A stretch of 64,000 nucleotides of DNA from Isoperla grammatica (lineage: Eukaryota; Arthropoda; Insecta; Plecoptera; Perlodidae), in assembly GCA_945910005.1 (NCBI GenBank), contig OX246740.1, positions 55,607,221-55,671,220 of the forward strand. The letters are read 5' to 3'. The translations under genes were made by a program, and so were the position numbers. How positions within the stretch are numbered: position 1 is the first letter of the stretch; every line of letters starts with the position of its first letter. Positions 34,025 through 45,807 of this stretch are shown here, in pieces. The notes beneath the pieces were generated by a model that had not been told where the DNA came from, made no database searches, and saw nothing but the letters and a program-made list of their open reading frames with translations.

Positions 34025-37000
34025 TTTGGTCTGTGTTTCTGATTTCAGGTGGAGTTTTGGAGGTAATTCGTCTACAATGCCGGTGATTCTTCTGCCTCTG
34101 AGCCCCGAGAAGGCAAAAGTGTCATCGGTGAACTGAAGAGACGGCGTCTGTGATTAGAGAAACGAAGATATATGTATATATAGTGCCTATGATTGGCTGC
34201 AAGTCTATTATTGAGAGAGCGTCTGTGATTGGCCATAAAACAACGCTCTTGTTTGTGTTTCGAAGAAACTGTGATCGTCTGCGATTGGGCAATGATAAAA
34301 CACAGAGACTATGTCTATTATCAGGATATCGGGTATACACATTAGTGACGTTTAGGTATTTTGTTTTTAATTGTTTTCATTACTATCCATTCTTGATGAA
34401 AGATGTAAAGAAATTATTGAAAAGCATGTTTAACACTATGTATTTGAGAAGTTTTGACTTAAGCCTGGTTGACATTTTCTTGTAATGTCTTATTGCTAGA
34501 TACTTTAAAGCTAGTCATCAGACAAATCCACCTATAAACACCCGATTCAATTCACTTTTTATCATTGTACATATAACGACAAGAGGGAAGAGCGAATGAT
34601 AGACTGAGTTAAAATGAAAAAAAACGTGACAAAAAGGGAATGAGATAAATATTTTACTAAAACATTCGCGGAAGATGAGAACTATTATTGTAACGAGTTC
34701 ACATGTTCAAGATTATTAATTTTGATCGACGATACCGAAATAATTTAACTACTCACTTATGCTCGAATCAACTGACCAACAATGAGTTTTGGTGAAAGAT
34801 TTTGGATCAACTGTATAACATTGTTCAGCTGGATGAGAGACGGATTTATCACAAAGGAATTTACACTAAAATCGTGACAAAGACAACATTACTAACGATT
34901 TAAAACATCACAGGTGTAAACACGTTTGAAAGGAATCTATTTTCACATAATTAATCGTCTAGTAGCGATGACGTCTGAATAAAAAATTAGTAAATTTAAT
35001 AACATGTTTAAAATCCCTACGAAAATATTGACGATGCACATAAAACAGATACTAATATATGTCTGCATTTGTTTTATTTTTATAGTTCTAACAGCTCGAT
35101 TCTCAAACGGGTGATACCAGCTGCAGAGGCTTACTGTTTCCTGACAAGCTCTTTGGGCCCTCCCTATGCTCATCATCCTATGTCGATAACTCTACATATT
35201 TCAAACCACATCTGCGTGTTATGGTTATACTCACAGTTCAGCTTATGACAATGTTTGTTTTATTAATGTACCTAGAAAGATGCTGTGAGATCGGATATAT
35301 CACGCGTGTTTCATCCAAAACAAGTAAACATACATTTCACAAAGTTATCTACGGCGCCGGTCCTCTAAATCGTCAAGAACTACAATAAACAAAAATGAAA
35401 AATGTAAAACGAATACGCATAAATTGATGTAATATTTGAAAACTAATTTTAATATGGTTTACGTTGGGTTTCTCGAAGATTAAGGTAACTATGTGGGAAA
35501 ATATTATTAAATACCTGACGTGTATATTTTTTAATGTGGTAAATTACAATATTATAAAATATGTAAGTATGTTGCCGTGTTTTGTTTCGGAAAAACATTG
35601 GATATACCAATCAAAGAAAGACACAACAATTGAATAGCCTGGCGACCGATTGTTTGCCCGTTTTAAGTGACAATTGATGACGTCACACCTATTGTCAATG
35701 CCCAATAGAGAAAATAAGAAATAAAGATGCAAACATTCAAATTATTAAATCGTTGTGTTACTTGGAGATATGGGAGAGAGTGATTAATTCAAAGATAGAT
35801 ATTGTTGATGTGTCTTTTTATTTGCCCCCTTCGTTTCCTTCCCCCATCTTTATTATTTTCAAAACTACAAAATTCACCACAAGGGCAGATAGGGTGTCTT
35901 TAATTTTGTCTTTATATGTAGACACTTGGTAATTACCAGCCTTATCACAAGCAACGCTACGTTTTAAATAGAATACATTTTCAAAAATGAAACTGTGTTT
36001 CAAAAGCTATAACATGTTAAATATTTATCTAATGTCGTTTAGCAAAAAAGAACAGTGCGCATGTGAAATGTTTTTATCTTCCTGTGTGACTCCCAATGAA
36101 CAAATACATTTTAAGAACTGAATTAGATGGATTGTCAATAAACGAATTACAAAAATAAAATGTTCAGGCGATATGTATAAAAACAACCCTTGCATCTGTG
36201 ATTGTATCACTCACTTTTTACTGCAATTCAGTCATCCCTGTACTAAGCACAAACAATGTATGTTTAGCTCTCGCTCGCAACAGGGTATAATAAAGTAACT
36301 TGTAACAAGTGTCAATATATTATAAACGCACCATATATGTTTTAATCCGTATTCAAAGACACGGAGCTGATGATTAATATATTTTTTCATTATTCGAGAA
36401 AGATAATTTGTGAGAGAAAAGCGACTGTGTGAGCTTAAATAACAGTGACTGATGATTCTATTATACATCCTAGAAATAGCGTCAGAACACAATTATAGTT
36501 CCAAACAATATACTTGCGACTTTAAAGATGTTACTGTTTAAAGATTATATAACGTTGTACTTCATAGAAAATGTAAAACAGATAACTAGTTTACTATATT
36601 ATATATATATATTATTATATTGAAAAGAATTTCACGTGTATATTCCCATAAAAGTGTTAATGGAGCAAATGTTTCACTAATTTACTACAGCTTATCATCG
36701 CCCATGTCTAGAACGATTGCGGGTAGATATTGATATTTGTTTTTGACAGTATATTTAGGCCTAATTGAGTAGGCCTAGTCAACAGGTATTTGATGAACAA
36801 TAACTGTATCACGACAACATGTGACACAAGTTCACAAACTTCAGTCTGTGTTTGGAGACAGTTTACAGGCCTAACACAAATACAAGTCTTGAACAAAACA
36901 CTAAATTATAAGTAAAGTTTCATTGTGTGTGTCACCGCAGTCCACTGCCTCGTATACTTAGATAATTAAGTTACGTTTGCATGAAAATTGTGTATATTAT

Positions 37001-38033
37001 TGACATATTGTATTAAATTAATAAAAATTCCAAGTGTTTAAAATATAATGAATAATTTACCATTATTATTACTCATTATACAGCATCACTAGAGTATCAT
37101 TTCCTGTCCAGTACACAAGTAAAAAGTATTAAAATAAAGGTAATTTATTTTGTTTTTTGCTATTTGTTTGTTTACATTTACATGTTTTAACAACAAGCTT
37201 CGTTGTGTATTTGATAATGTGTTAAATAAAAAACCAACCATCGCTAACCGAATATTTTCAAAGTCCAGCAAGACATAGTTCGAATATAGTTATCTTATTC
37301 AGATTATATGGTCATATCATAGCAAGTCGCGATTTTACTCACTCGCATACACGATCGTACGCTCGCCACCAAAATGGTAGTTTTGTTGTTGTTTTTGTTG
37401 TTGTTATTTCTTGTGATAGTGGAAGCCTCCCGCGAAATGTTAGCCTTTAATTTGCAACTATACCTCTATACACCGATCATGTACAAGTACACAGTTTTCA
37501 CACCATTTCATTATACATGCATTTCAATACCTTTCCTCGCAGCAAACTTTAACCCGTTTCCATATACCTTGTACAAGCCACGTCCAAGCTTGTTCACTTT
37601 CTGAGTTTTGATTGGACTGACAGAAAAACCGAATCGCTTTCAAGCTGATTTCCCTAACAGCCTATTAGTTCGCCGACCATCATCAAATATTGACCATTGA
37701 TTGATTCCAATATAGAAGAGACGAGACTTTATCTGGGCAGTACAAAACGTCGCTTGTGTAATTTGACAATCGGATATTAGCGGTGAAGGGTGGAGGGTGG
37801 GAGTACCGCGATAAGGCAAAGTGAGAGCACACGTCACATTTGTCGGAAATTACATCCTGAGTATATAAAGTCAATCACGTTGAGCACATTAAGTTGGCAC
37901 AGGTCGTAGCTAAACCAATATTGATTACGCCATGCGTGTAATTTAGACGTAATCGTTGACGGACTTGTTTGTTTGTCAGTTTGACTTTGACACGACAACG
38001 ACTCTCTATTTGTTTTAGGCGACGTGTTTCGAT
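34025..38033. other. Intergenic, no supported gene
   Basis: About 4 kb of AT-rich DNA. A CRE (TGACGTCA, 35678-35685) lies between GACAATTG and CTATTGTC half-palindromes. An (AT)n tract lies near 36600. The first TAGGCCTA octamers appear at 36756 and 36770. The open frame at 37374-37604 (+) is hydrophobic but unrecognised. Confidence 0.5.
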
Positions 38034-38036
38034 TAA

Positions 38037-38183
38037 GGTTGAAATTCATAGTCGGCCCCTACACCTAGGGGCACCCATTGTTGCTATGGATTTGTTTTGT
38101 GTATGGGAAATAACATGGAAACAATTGTTACCTTAGCAACAATGGGCGCCCCTAGGTGTAGGGGCCGACTATGAATTCCAACC
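38037..38183 (-). mobile_element. Foldback MITE, family A, copy 2, with TAA TSD
   Basis: Near-perfect arms of about 50 bp. The outer ends read GGTTGAAATTCATAGTCGGC and, inverted, GGTTGGAATTCATAGTCGGC. The flanks are TAA at 38034-38036 and 38184-38186. A 3-bp TAA/TTA duplication is characteristic of PIF/Harbinger elements, so this is probably a Harbinger-type MITE. The loop matches the 14165-14313 copy in opposite orientation. Confidence 0.85.
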
Positions 38184-38186
38184 TAA

Positions 38187-41100
38187 GTGTATCGTGTAGG
38201 CTACACTAAGTGTACACTTTCCGACCTACATAAATCAAAGGTATAGTAAAACTATTTTCTTGATCAACACCTCTTTGGGTTGGGGAGTTCCTATAGCCCT
38301 TTAGCGTACCACGTGATTTGACGATTCCTATAGCCTATGAAAACTACCTTGCGTATGTCATACTATTTAAATAACACTTACTTTGTACGTTCTAGACTTG
38401 AAAATAAGCTTGCACTAAGGTTGGAGCGCGTTTAGCAACGCAAATAGTAAATGACAAGCTTATTTTAATATTATTCTGACTGAATGTCCAACTGAAAGCC
38501 ACTCCCTCGCTGTTGATGTTATTAAATTATATAACTCTGCCCAAGACTTAATTGTCGACACACTTAATTCAACTCTCTTACGCGTTCAGCCTCATTAGTT
38601 GTAACTTGTGAGCATCAAAGCTCGAGCAAGTTCACGGAAGCTGTTTATGTACACTAAGTTGCTACGGTACGCTAAGTTTTAAAGTACGAGAACTATAGCC
38701 CTAATTGGGAACTAAGTTATGGCAAATAGGTCAATGTAAATAGAAGAGAAGTTACGCAATGAGTCCGTGGTTGTCTTATGTATTACAACTGGCGTTTTGC
38801 TGTTTATAATAGCAGATATAACGAAAGATATATACAAATATAATGCTTACACTTTGAGGACACTAGTTCGGAAAAGAATATAAAATACAAATCTTGATAA
38901 AGATTTCTTTTTAAATATTGCATGATGTCGTTTATTTTTATATTTACCAATGTGTGTGTTACATTTACTCATTTCAACTCTGAACGGCAATGGATAGTAA
39001 CACCATTACATTTAGCGATTCCATCGGATTCGAAGAATTTTGTTTTTCCTCAAAGGGACCTTATGATATTCTATTTTATATATGTTCTACTATATTTATC
39101 TTATTTTTGTATTACCAGTGTATAGAGGGTTGATGGCGAGGTTGATTATATGAAAGAGCTTCTCGGTAAAAGCCTCCGTAGTCCCACGGCTTCATATTAT
39201 TGCTGGTGGAAGTAGATTAGGTAAAAGCAAATCGGCCAGTGAAATAAAGAGAAATATGTACATTCTACTAATTTTTGTCCCTGGTAAAACGAAGCTACCT
39301 GTCAATGAGAGAGCAATTGTATTTTTATAAATCCTTAATGATATTACTTTGACATAATCCGCTCAATTTGTCCAAAAATGGACGTACCAAGCCTCTAATC
39401 CCGATCTCTCGCTGTGCGGGTGTGCCGGAAATCATCAACGCAGCCGAGTTCTTTTCAGCCAGAAATCGAAACTTTACCTCCATGATGGTTGACACTACTC
39501 AATCAAAAGTGTCCACGATACAGTAAGTACGAGCCAAACCAGCACATGTGACATGTGACATATTAATACATTATTCACAAAGCGGGATAAGATATGCAAC
39601 AAACAAACAAGATACAAAACAAGAATGAATTGGAGTGATCGAGACAGAGTTATTTCGGATAGACGATTTTCAAAATTACTTCTAGTTCTATCTAAGGCTC
39701 CTTGATAGATCAATGACAACAATGTTCAACAACAACAACTAGTTCTTAGATGTAATAGCATCCTTCACATTCATTGCATTCATTCACCAACAATCTCCCA
39801 ACATTTGATTTGCGACGCTCTCATTGGCCGGCGTCATCATCCGACATTTGACAAATCAACGGTTCGTCCCCGCGTTGCACAATGCACGAGTTGCCGCTTT
39901 GCGTCATCCAGCCTATTATATATTATGGAATTGCGTTTCGTTGGTTTTCATTCCATCGTGTAATTAGAACATCGCAAATGAGTTTACACACGAGAGTTAA
40001 TTAATTAATCTACAATAGAGCAGCGTCAAATAGTAATTCAATTGAAACTGTATCTGTTCTGTACATGCCTATTATGCGTCCTCGCTAGAGACGCCATTGT
40101 TGTATATATACCGCGTTACGAGGGGGGGGGGGATGCTTCCAAATCACAAAGTAATATTGTTGTGTATATTATGCAGAGATATCATCTTTCAAAATAATAC
40201 TCTCATATTTGTCGTGGGTTTTGCAACTCAGAGGAACGGGGAGATAAATTTGTAAACTTAATTGTCTTTTGTCAGTCGTACGTTTGACTTTTCTCTGCAC
40301 GCAGTGAAACCCACAGCAATTTCACACTACACGAAATAAACGTATAAAGCCATTCGCAAACTTGAGTTAATAAGTAACGCAAGAACTAACACCACACGTT
40401 GGGAATACAATTTCAATCTTCAACTCAACTCATCACAATCTCACACCTCTCATTTACACTTGGTACCTTTCGACAGGAGTAGGGTACATGCCGGTACCGA
40501 GTTTCCCCGCCTGCCATCTTCATCATCATCATCACAAATCACCATGTATTAAGTAACATTTCAGTCCTGTTTAAAATATAGAATTAATCAAACAGCAAGC
40601 GAGCGAAGCGGGCGTTTCCATTCGACTTCATGGTACTTGTTTCGTTTTGTTTGTAGGCCCTACGTTTGTTTGTACATGTCGCGCACGAAGCGGTTTTAGT
40701 TAAAGTTTGAAACATCCACCAACCCATATGTGGATTGAACGCCATCATTTTGTGGGAACTCGTTCAAGTAGTTACTTAGTTACACAATAGTTACACGAAA
40801 TATTTGCCCGCAACAATGTCCCCAAAATGTAAGATGCTGTAGTAAATTTCCGCGCCGTCACGAATATGTTAACTTCAGCGCGAGCCGGTAAGTACTGTAG
40901 ATAGAAATCGGAGCACCACTGACTGACTGAATGACAGTGGCGAGCGGGGACAATAGTCAATAATACAACATCGCCTCCCCCCACATCACGCAGCAGAACT
41001 ATGAAGACGGGCGACGCACAGAGCATCGCACTCAGTCAAGGTCAGGTGCTCCCTAATCACCCCGTCTCATACAACGTTTCCACACTAAATAAAGCAAAGA

Positions 41101-41309
41101 TATGTTTCCACTGTTTTCCTACCTTGAAGAAGTTATGTTCTAACTGCGACGCCGACGATATCCCAGCGCACATTTGGAGACTGCCTATTAGATACCTGTG
41201 GACCAGTCTGGTGTCGGGAAGTTTTGGCGGATGTGCTTTAAAGCTCCCAGACGAATGATCGACTACAACAGGAACAACGCATGTATTAGCTTATGTTAGG
41301 TAATCTAAG
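38187..41309. other. Intergenic, no supported gene
   Basis: AT-rich DNA with a G11 run at 40122-40132 and a short CAT repeat near 40520. An open frame at 41001-41258 has no recognisable domain. Confidence 0.5.
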
Positions 41310-41601
41310 AGAACACTCATATAATGAGTCATCATGTGCCCCCATCTAGTGTTGATACTGCGTCTAGCTGCTCCGGGTACTCGTCAGCGCCCACCTAGGA
41401 AGGAATCTAAAAGAACACTGTCATAATAGTCAGCCATCATGCGCCCCCATCTAGTGTTGATACTGCGTCTAGCTGCTCGGGTAACTCGTCAGCGCCCACC
41501 TAGGAAGGAAGGAACACTGTCATAATAGTCAGCCATCATGCGCCCCATCTAGTGTTGATACTGCGTCTAGATGCTCGGGGTACTCGTCAGCGCCCACCTA
41601 G
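41310..41601 (+). repeat. Three tandem copies of a 95-105-bp unit
   Basis: Each unit contains CATCTAGTGTTGATACTGCG, then TCTAG(C/A)TGCTC and ACTCGTCAGCGCCCACCTAG. Units two and three share CACTGTCATAATAGTCAGCC. Copies two and three are closest, differing by small indels. There is no ORF through the array. It may be an expanding minisatellite. Confidence 0.85.
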
Positions 41602-42169
41602 AAATCAAGCCCCCCTGTCTATACTTTTGTGAGTAGCAAACTAATATAAATATGTCACCGTGCCATGATTATATATATATAGAAAACATTTATTTGAATA
41701 AGGAAGGACTAACATGGAAAAATTTCTCTTCCAAAATTCAGAAGGTTTATGTAGGCCTACCTTCGTTTGCTCCACACCACCTCTCTTCCAGTTGAGGTGG
41801 GTCCCTTCTCGTAGTGACCGGTGCCCGCAAAACGGGCTCTCATGCATCTCTTTTGTCATTTGATATGACCTTCGTCATCCTTCCTCTTCCTATTTTCTCA
41901 TTTCCCCCATTTCGCTTACAACCCAAAAACCCTCCCTTATGGATTCCCTAACGACAATTTTTATATTAAGAAATTATGTTGTTTACTTAGGTTGTATACT
42001 CTTATTCACCTTGCTAGAATTGAGTCCCGTCTTGTCCGGACAGGAATGTTAAGTTGGACCGTAAATAGTCACTTTGCTCCAATATTGTATTTGTTGTCGA
42101 TTGTTACATTTGCATCTGAAATAAGAAATTGACAATGATAATAATTTTTCGTAGAAATTCCCGTTTATA
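41602..42169. other. Unique spacer
   Basis: Pyrimidine-rich sequence from about 41870 to 41940. No gene is supported; the minus-strand frame 41641-41859 is unrecognised. Confidence 0.4.
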
Positions 42170-42408
42170 GGGTACACACACCAGCTTTACCTGATGTGTC
42201 CACCTTCAGGTGACTAACTAGGTATTAGGGTGTTTGGATAGATGGGAAGGAATGCCCGACGACTGATAGTGTGATTAGTCCCAGCATTCGCCTTTACGAT
42301 TGAAGAAAACTTAGGAAAAACCTTCAGTCAGAACTGCCGGTGGCCGGAATCGAACTGGTGACCTCCCGCATTGTCTCGCGTCTTACCGCTGAGCCACCTC
42401 TATCGGTA
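42170..42408 (-). repeat. tRNA-derived SINE, near-complete
   Basis: On the minus strand a tRNA-like head has an A-box-like TGGCTCAGCGGTAAG (42382-42396) and a B-box AGTTCGATTCC (about 42347-42357). A body of about 170 bp follows, ending TCAGGTAAAGCTGGTGTG. The 3' end recurs at 60643-60690, part of the body near 42985-43010, and the head near 27266-27322. This is a different family from the 13331 SINE. Confidence 0.75.
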
Positions 42409-42532
42409 ATTGACAATGAATGAGGTGAGATATCTTTCCAACTAAGGGAGAGCATTTTTTTTTTATTTCGTGTTTGGTTGAAATCATCACGAGAGTAGTA
42501 AGAGCGGCCTAATGTGTGTTGTGTGAGGCTGT

Positions 42533-42553
42533 GGGGGGGGGGGGGGGGGGGGG
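42533..42553 (+). repeat. Poly-G run (21)
   Basis: Uninterrupted G21. Length is likely polymorphic or uncertain. Confidence 0.85.
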
Positions 42554-42763
42554 CAAAAAGTCTTGCCCTCGCTAAATATTGGAGACTATACTCGGCATGT
42601 TGACGAGGGTCATAGAAATATATTGTAATAAATCTTGAATAGTACAAAAGCTATCCCGCAGTCTTCTTATTGGAGAGGTGGTTGGTTCGATTCCCCCAAC
42701 GGCATTACTTACTTTCAACATTACAACGGTTTATCTGTGGGCAGACCACTTTGAATAATCAAC

Positions 42764-42938
42764 TAAAGGTGCATTCACAATCTTTACTAGTACTATGGTT
42801 TAATGATTAAGACCTAGACAAACCTTAGTCACAGCCAATCAGAGCGCAGTATTCTCCCTCCCAGCCAATGAAAGAAGCCTGTGGCTTAGTCTTAATCATT
42901 AAACCTTAGTACTAGGAAAGATTGTGAATGCACCTTTA
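42764..42938. mobile_element. Foldback MITE with 45-50-bp arms, TA ends
   Basis: The left end reads TAAAGGTGCATTCACAATCT and the right end is its inverse, ending TGCACCTTTA. The arms pair on through TTTAATGATTAAGAC with few mismatches. If the outermost TA on each side is the target duplication, this fits a Tc1/mariner-type MITE. The loop contains an AGCCAATCAGAG CCAAT box. A C16 run follows six bases after the right end. Confidence 0.8.
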
Positions 42939-42943
42939 CCCCA

Positions 42944-42959
42944 CCCCCCCCCCCCCCCC
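42944..42959 (+). repeat. Poly-C run (16)
   Basis: C16 next to the right end of the foldback MITE at 42764-42938. Confidence 0.85.
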
Positions 42960-43111
42960 GATTATTGTCATCACTCAACTCAACTCCAGCATTCACCTGT
43001 ATGATTGAGAAAGTCATGGTAGGAATAGAATTGGCTCTGTCGATAAGATAGTATGTACCTCTTCTCCCTCTAGGCCTACTCTAGTCAATTTTCGATAAGG
43101 ACAAACTTAAT

Positions 43112-43153
43112 AACAACCATAAACAAATCAAATACTTACTGGAATTCCGCCCT
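43112..43153 (+). repeat. Fragment of MITE family B
   Basis: AACAACCATAAACAAATCAA followed by ATACTTACTGGAATTCCGCC matches the right arm of the 21160-21290 copy. The rest of the element is missing. Confidence 0.55.
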
Positions 43154-43879
43154 AGGTCACCCTCCATCCAATGCTATCATATTGGCAACGGGGCTCATCG
43201 GGACGATAGTGGGTGGTTGATATAATAGACCTACGAAGAGGAAATACACATTATGACAATGATATCCATTCCCAAGCCAGGATTCGAAACTGTAACGATG
43301 GTTTATACAAGAGAAAAGCAAAGTCGACCACGCGCTCATTACGCCGGTGCTAACAAGTTAGCCTACTTGAAGTAGTAGAATTCTAGCTCTAGCTAGACAT
43401 TAGACAACCACTCACAAGATTGAAATTAATAGCAATGAATCATGAATGACACTATTTTGATATCGTAGGCCCAGTGGTCGTTTGTTGAGCGTTAGATGGT
43501 TCGTGAATCGTGTAGGCCTACCTCATGGTTTTAGCTCACATGTAAACACCTTGGAACAGAACAGGCACAACAGGCACACACCGAACTAACGGCCCAACCT
43601 GCCTAGAACGCACAACTTATTCAATCCACGTAGGCCTAGTCATAATATTAGCTACTAGGGCTGGGGCCCTTGGCTAGGACCCTAGCCTAGACCGGCCTAG
43701 ACTACTGTTTCAAGTAGAGCTGTCTACCCTATTGCACTTACCGGCTGTTGCGACACACACAGCATGTATTAGCGATTAGTGTACATCAGAAGATAACATA
43801 TAACAGTTGATAACACACGGATACAACAAAATCCTATTCACATTATAGGCCTACTTGTCTAAACACGTGTACCCTCACA
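43154..43879. other. Spacer rich in TAGGCCTA
   Basis: No gene supported. TAGGCCTA octamers lie at 43513, 43631 and 43846, with related CCTAG phrases around 43660-43700. Confidence 0.45.
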
Positions 43880-44020
43880 GCTGTGGATTTGTCAGAAGGG
43901 TTCGAATGGTCCGCAGATCGAGCCAGCCGCGGTGATTGGTGGAAATCATCGAGCATGCAGACGTGTGCAAACTTGACGAAAAATAAAACTAAAGATGGCA
44001 GTGAGCGACGCGGAGGGAAT
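43880..44020 (+). promoter_or_regulatory. Possible promoter or first exon
   Basis: A GC-richer block has an inverted CCAAT (GATTGGTGG, about 43935) and a YY1-like AAAGATGGCA whose ATG (43995) opens MAVSDAEGISN before a stop. GCA|GTGAGC at 44001 could be a splice donor. The N-terminus looks gene-like, but no following exon was found. Speculative. Confidence 0.25.
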
Positions 44021-44209
44021 TTCAAACTGATCGTTTGGAAGAAATCCCACTTTGAAATCGATATATTTATTCTTCATGTTTTAAGGATGAGAGGAAGGAC
44101 TACCTGTTACCTTAATGACAATGCACCACATTATCTTCTACAGAACTAAAAAGGAAAACATACCATGATGCTTGATTAATTTATTTTAAAAAAATGAAAA
44201 AATAAATTC

Positions 44210-44345
44210 ACATTTAGAGTCTAACCACTCAGTAACTAAACTGATTTGCAGTGGGGGACTTTAATTTAAAGTGACTAAACCAACCCTGTAGGCTTCGAAC
44301 ACCTTCGACGAGTGAGCGATAACCAATCAAAGATCGATATTTCTT
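44210..44345 (-). repeat. 3' part of the 13331-family SINE
   Basis: The reverse complement matches 13640-13770 nearly base for base (ATCGATCTTTGATTGGTTAT, AGTCCCCCACTGCAAATCAG and the rest). The tRNA-like head is missing. The near-identity suggests recent activity of this SINE family. Confidence 0.85.
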
Positions 44346-45022
44346 ATTGTCTATCCTACTCCTATAAAACTGATTTATAAAGGAGGGCAATAAAAAGAAC
44401 TATGTATACAATGACAATGATTAATGAAAAAGCATAAAACAGCAAGAGTAAAAAGGCAACTAGAGTAACTGAAAAAGATAAAGAACAGTAAAATGAATTG
44501 AGAAAAATTAAAGTTATAATAATTCTAAAATTCTAAAGCAATAAACAGAAGTGTCAAAAGAAATTACTATACACACAAAGAACAGAAGAAACAAAGGAGC
44601 TCGAGAAACAGAAATTGTTAAAGAAACAGTTAATGAAAAGAAACCCAAGGATGGAGTTGGTAAGGAAAAAGAGAAGAGGGGAAAAAATAATTATATTTAA
44701 AACAAAGTTAAATTATTAATATCATGATCAAAATATACTCGCTAACTAGCAACTAATGATTTGGTTTTATTTTGAGGGAGCAAGGTAACATGGAGCACAA
44801 TTCTCCATAGACTATCTAATCTCAAAGAGGTTGATGGGTGTCAAGTATAATATGTATACCTGAATCATGTATTCCAGAATTAAAGGGTACATCAGTTTAA
44901 AAAAGTTTCATTTTTTTTATAACTATAAGCAATACTCATCGACCCTCATTTTGGTGCAGAAAGGACAAAAGTCCAGCTTTTCCCTATGGTACAAATTTGA
45001 TAAGAAAGGTTCCAGTGTATCG
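44346..45022. other. A-rich spacer
   Basis: Strongly purine- and A-rich on the plus strand from about 44370 to 44700. No gene supported. Confidence 0.45.
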
Positions 45023-45106
45023 CAGAAAGGGTGCAAGTCCGGGACAGTTTTTGCATTCATCTCGAAACCAATCGAAACTATGCTCGGTGGACTTACCCCC
45101 TTTCTG
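45023..45106. repeat. Short foldback repeat (84 bp)
   Basis: CAGAAAGGGTGCAAGTCC at the left is inverted as GGACTTACCCCCTTTCTG at the right. A diverged third copy of the same arm (CAGAAAGGACAAAAGTCC) lies at 44957-44974. Probably a small MITE; no clear target duplication. Confidence 0.55.
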
Positions 45107-45807
45107 AAATACAGACGAAATAAATATTAGTAGGGTATGGGCTGAAAATTTAATAAAGTGAAATGAATATATAATGTGAAAGCAATTGCAAATCACTCTT
45201 GAACATTAAACAGCGGGGCAGCGTTCTAAGGGCGGAGGGGTAAGGGAGGGAGTCTAGAACACAGAGAAAGGGGGCTAACATGAAAGTACTGGACTCAACA
45301 CAAAATAGGGAGTACCCAATTTATACATAACACATTACAAAGAGATTGTAGCACCTTGATCCAAATTTGCACTTTACAAGCAAAAGTTTTACAGTAGGCT
45401 ACCGTACATCACCAAATGTGGGCCAGTAGCTTCAATGAAGTAAAAATAATAACATGGAAGTCACTTATAATTTATAAAATTGATGGTTTATATATGTAAA
45501 AACTGTAGGCTATTACAGTATTATTTAATCACAAAAGGTTAAAATGTTATTAATTAACTACAATTTAACTGTTGTAGTCTTTTTGCATATTCCAACTTTA
45601 ATTATCTTGAAAATAGACCAAGGCACAAACAGCTATAGGCCTAATCATACCTCGATTACAATTACTAAGGCTCACACTGAACTTTTGTTGGCTTACTTAT
45701 ACATAAACTCCATGGTGTGTTAATTTAGTGATTGACGTGTCACTAGTATACACCATACCATTAGGTGTACGATTGGCAGTGGTGAGGAAACTGACTCCTA
45801 TCTAGAA
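45107..45807. other. THUMPD3 3' flank
   Basis: AT-rich downstream region of the minus-strand THUMPD3 gene. No clear polyadenylation hexamer was fixed near the stop. One TAGGCCTA lies at 45636. Confidence 0.4.

Noticed and set aside
36000..37000. Assembly chimera between two species
   Set aside because: At least four repeat families occur on both sides of the compositional boundary.
41310..41601. CRISPR-like array
   Set aside because: Adjacent units have no conserved-repeat/variable-spacer pattern, and the context is eukaryotic. It is an ordinary tandem repeat.
42661..42705. Possible tRNA T-arm (GTTGGTTCGATTCCCCCAAC)
   Set aside because: No matching D-arm or anticodon stem at the correct distance. 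Probably another SINE relic, too short to annotate.
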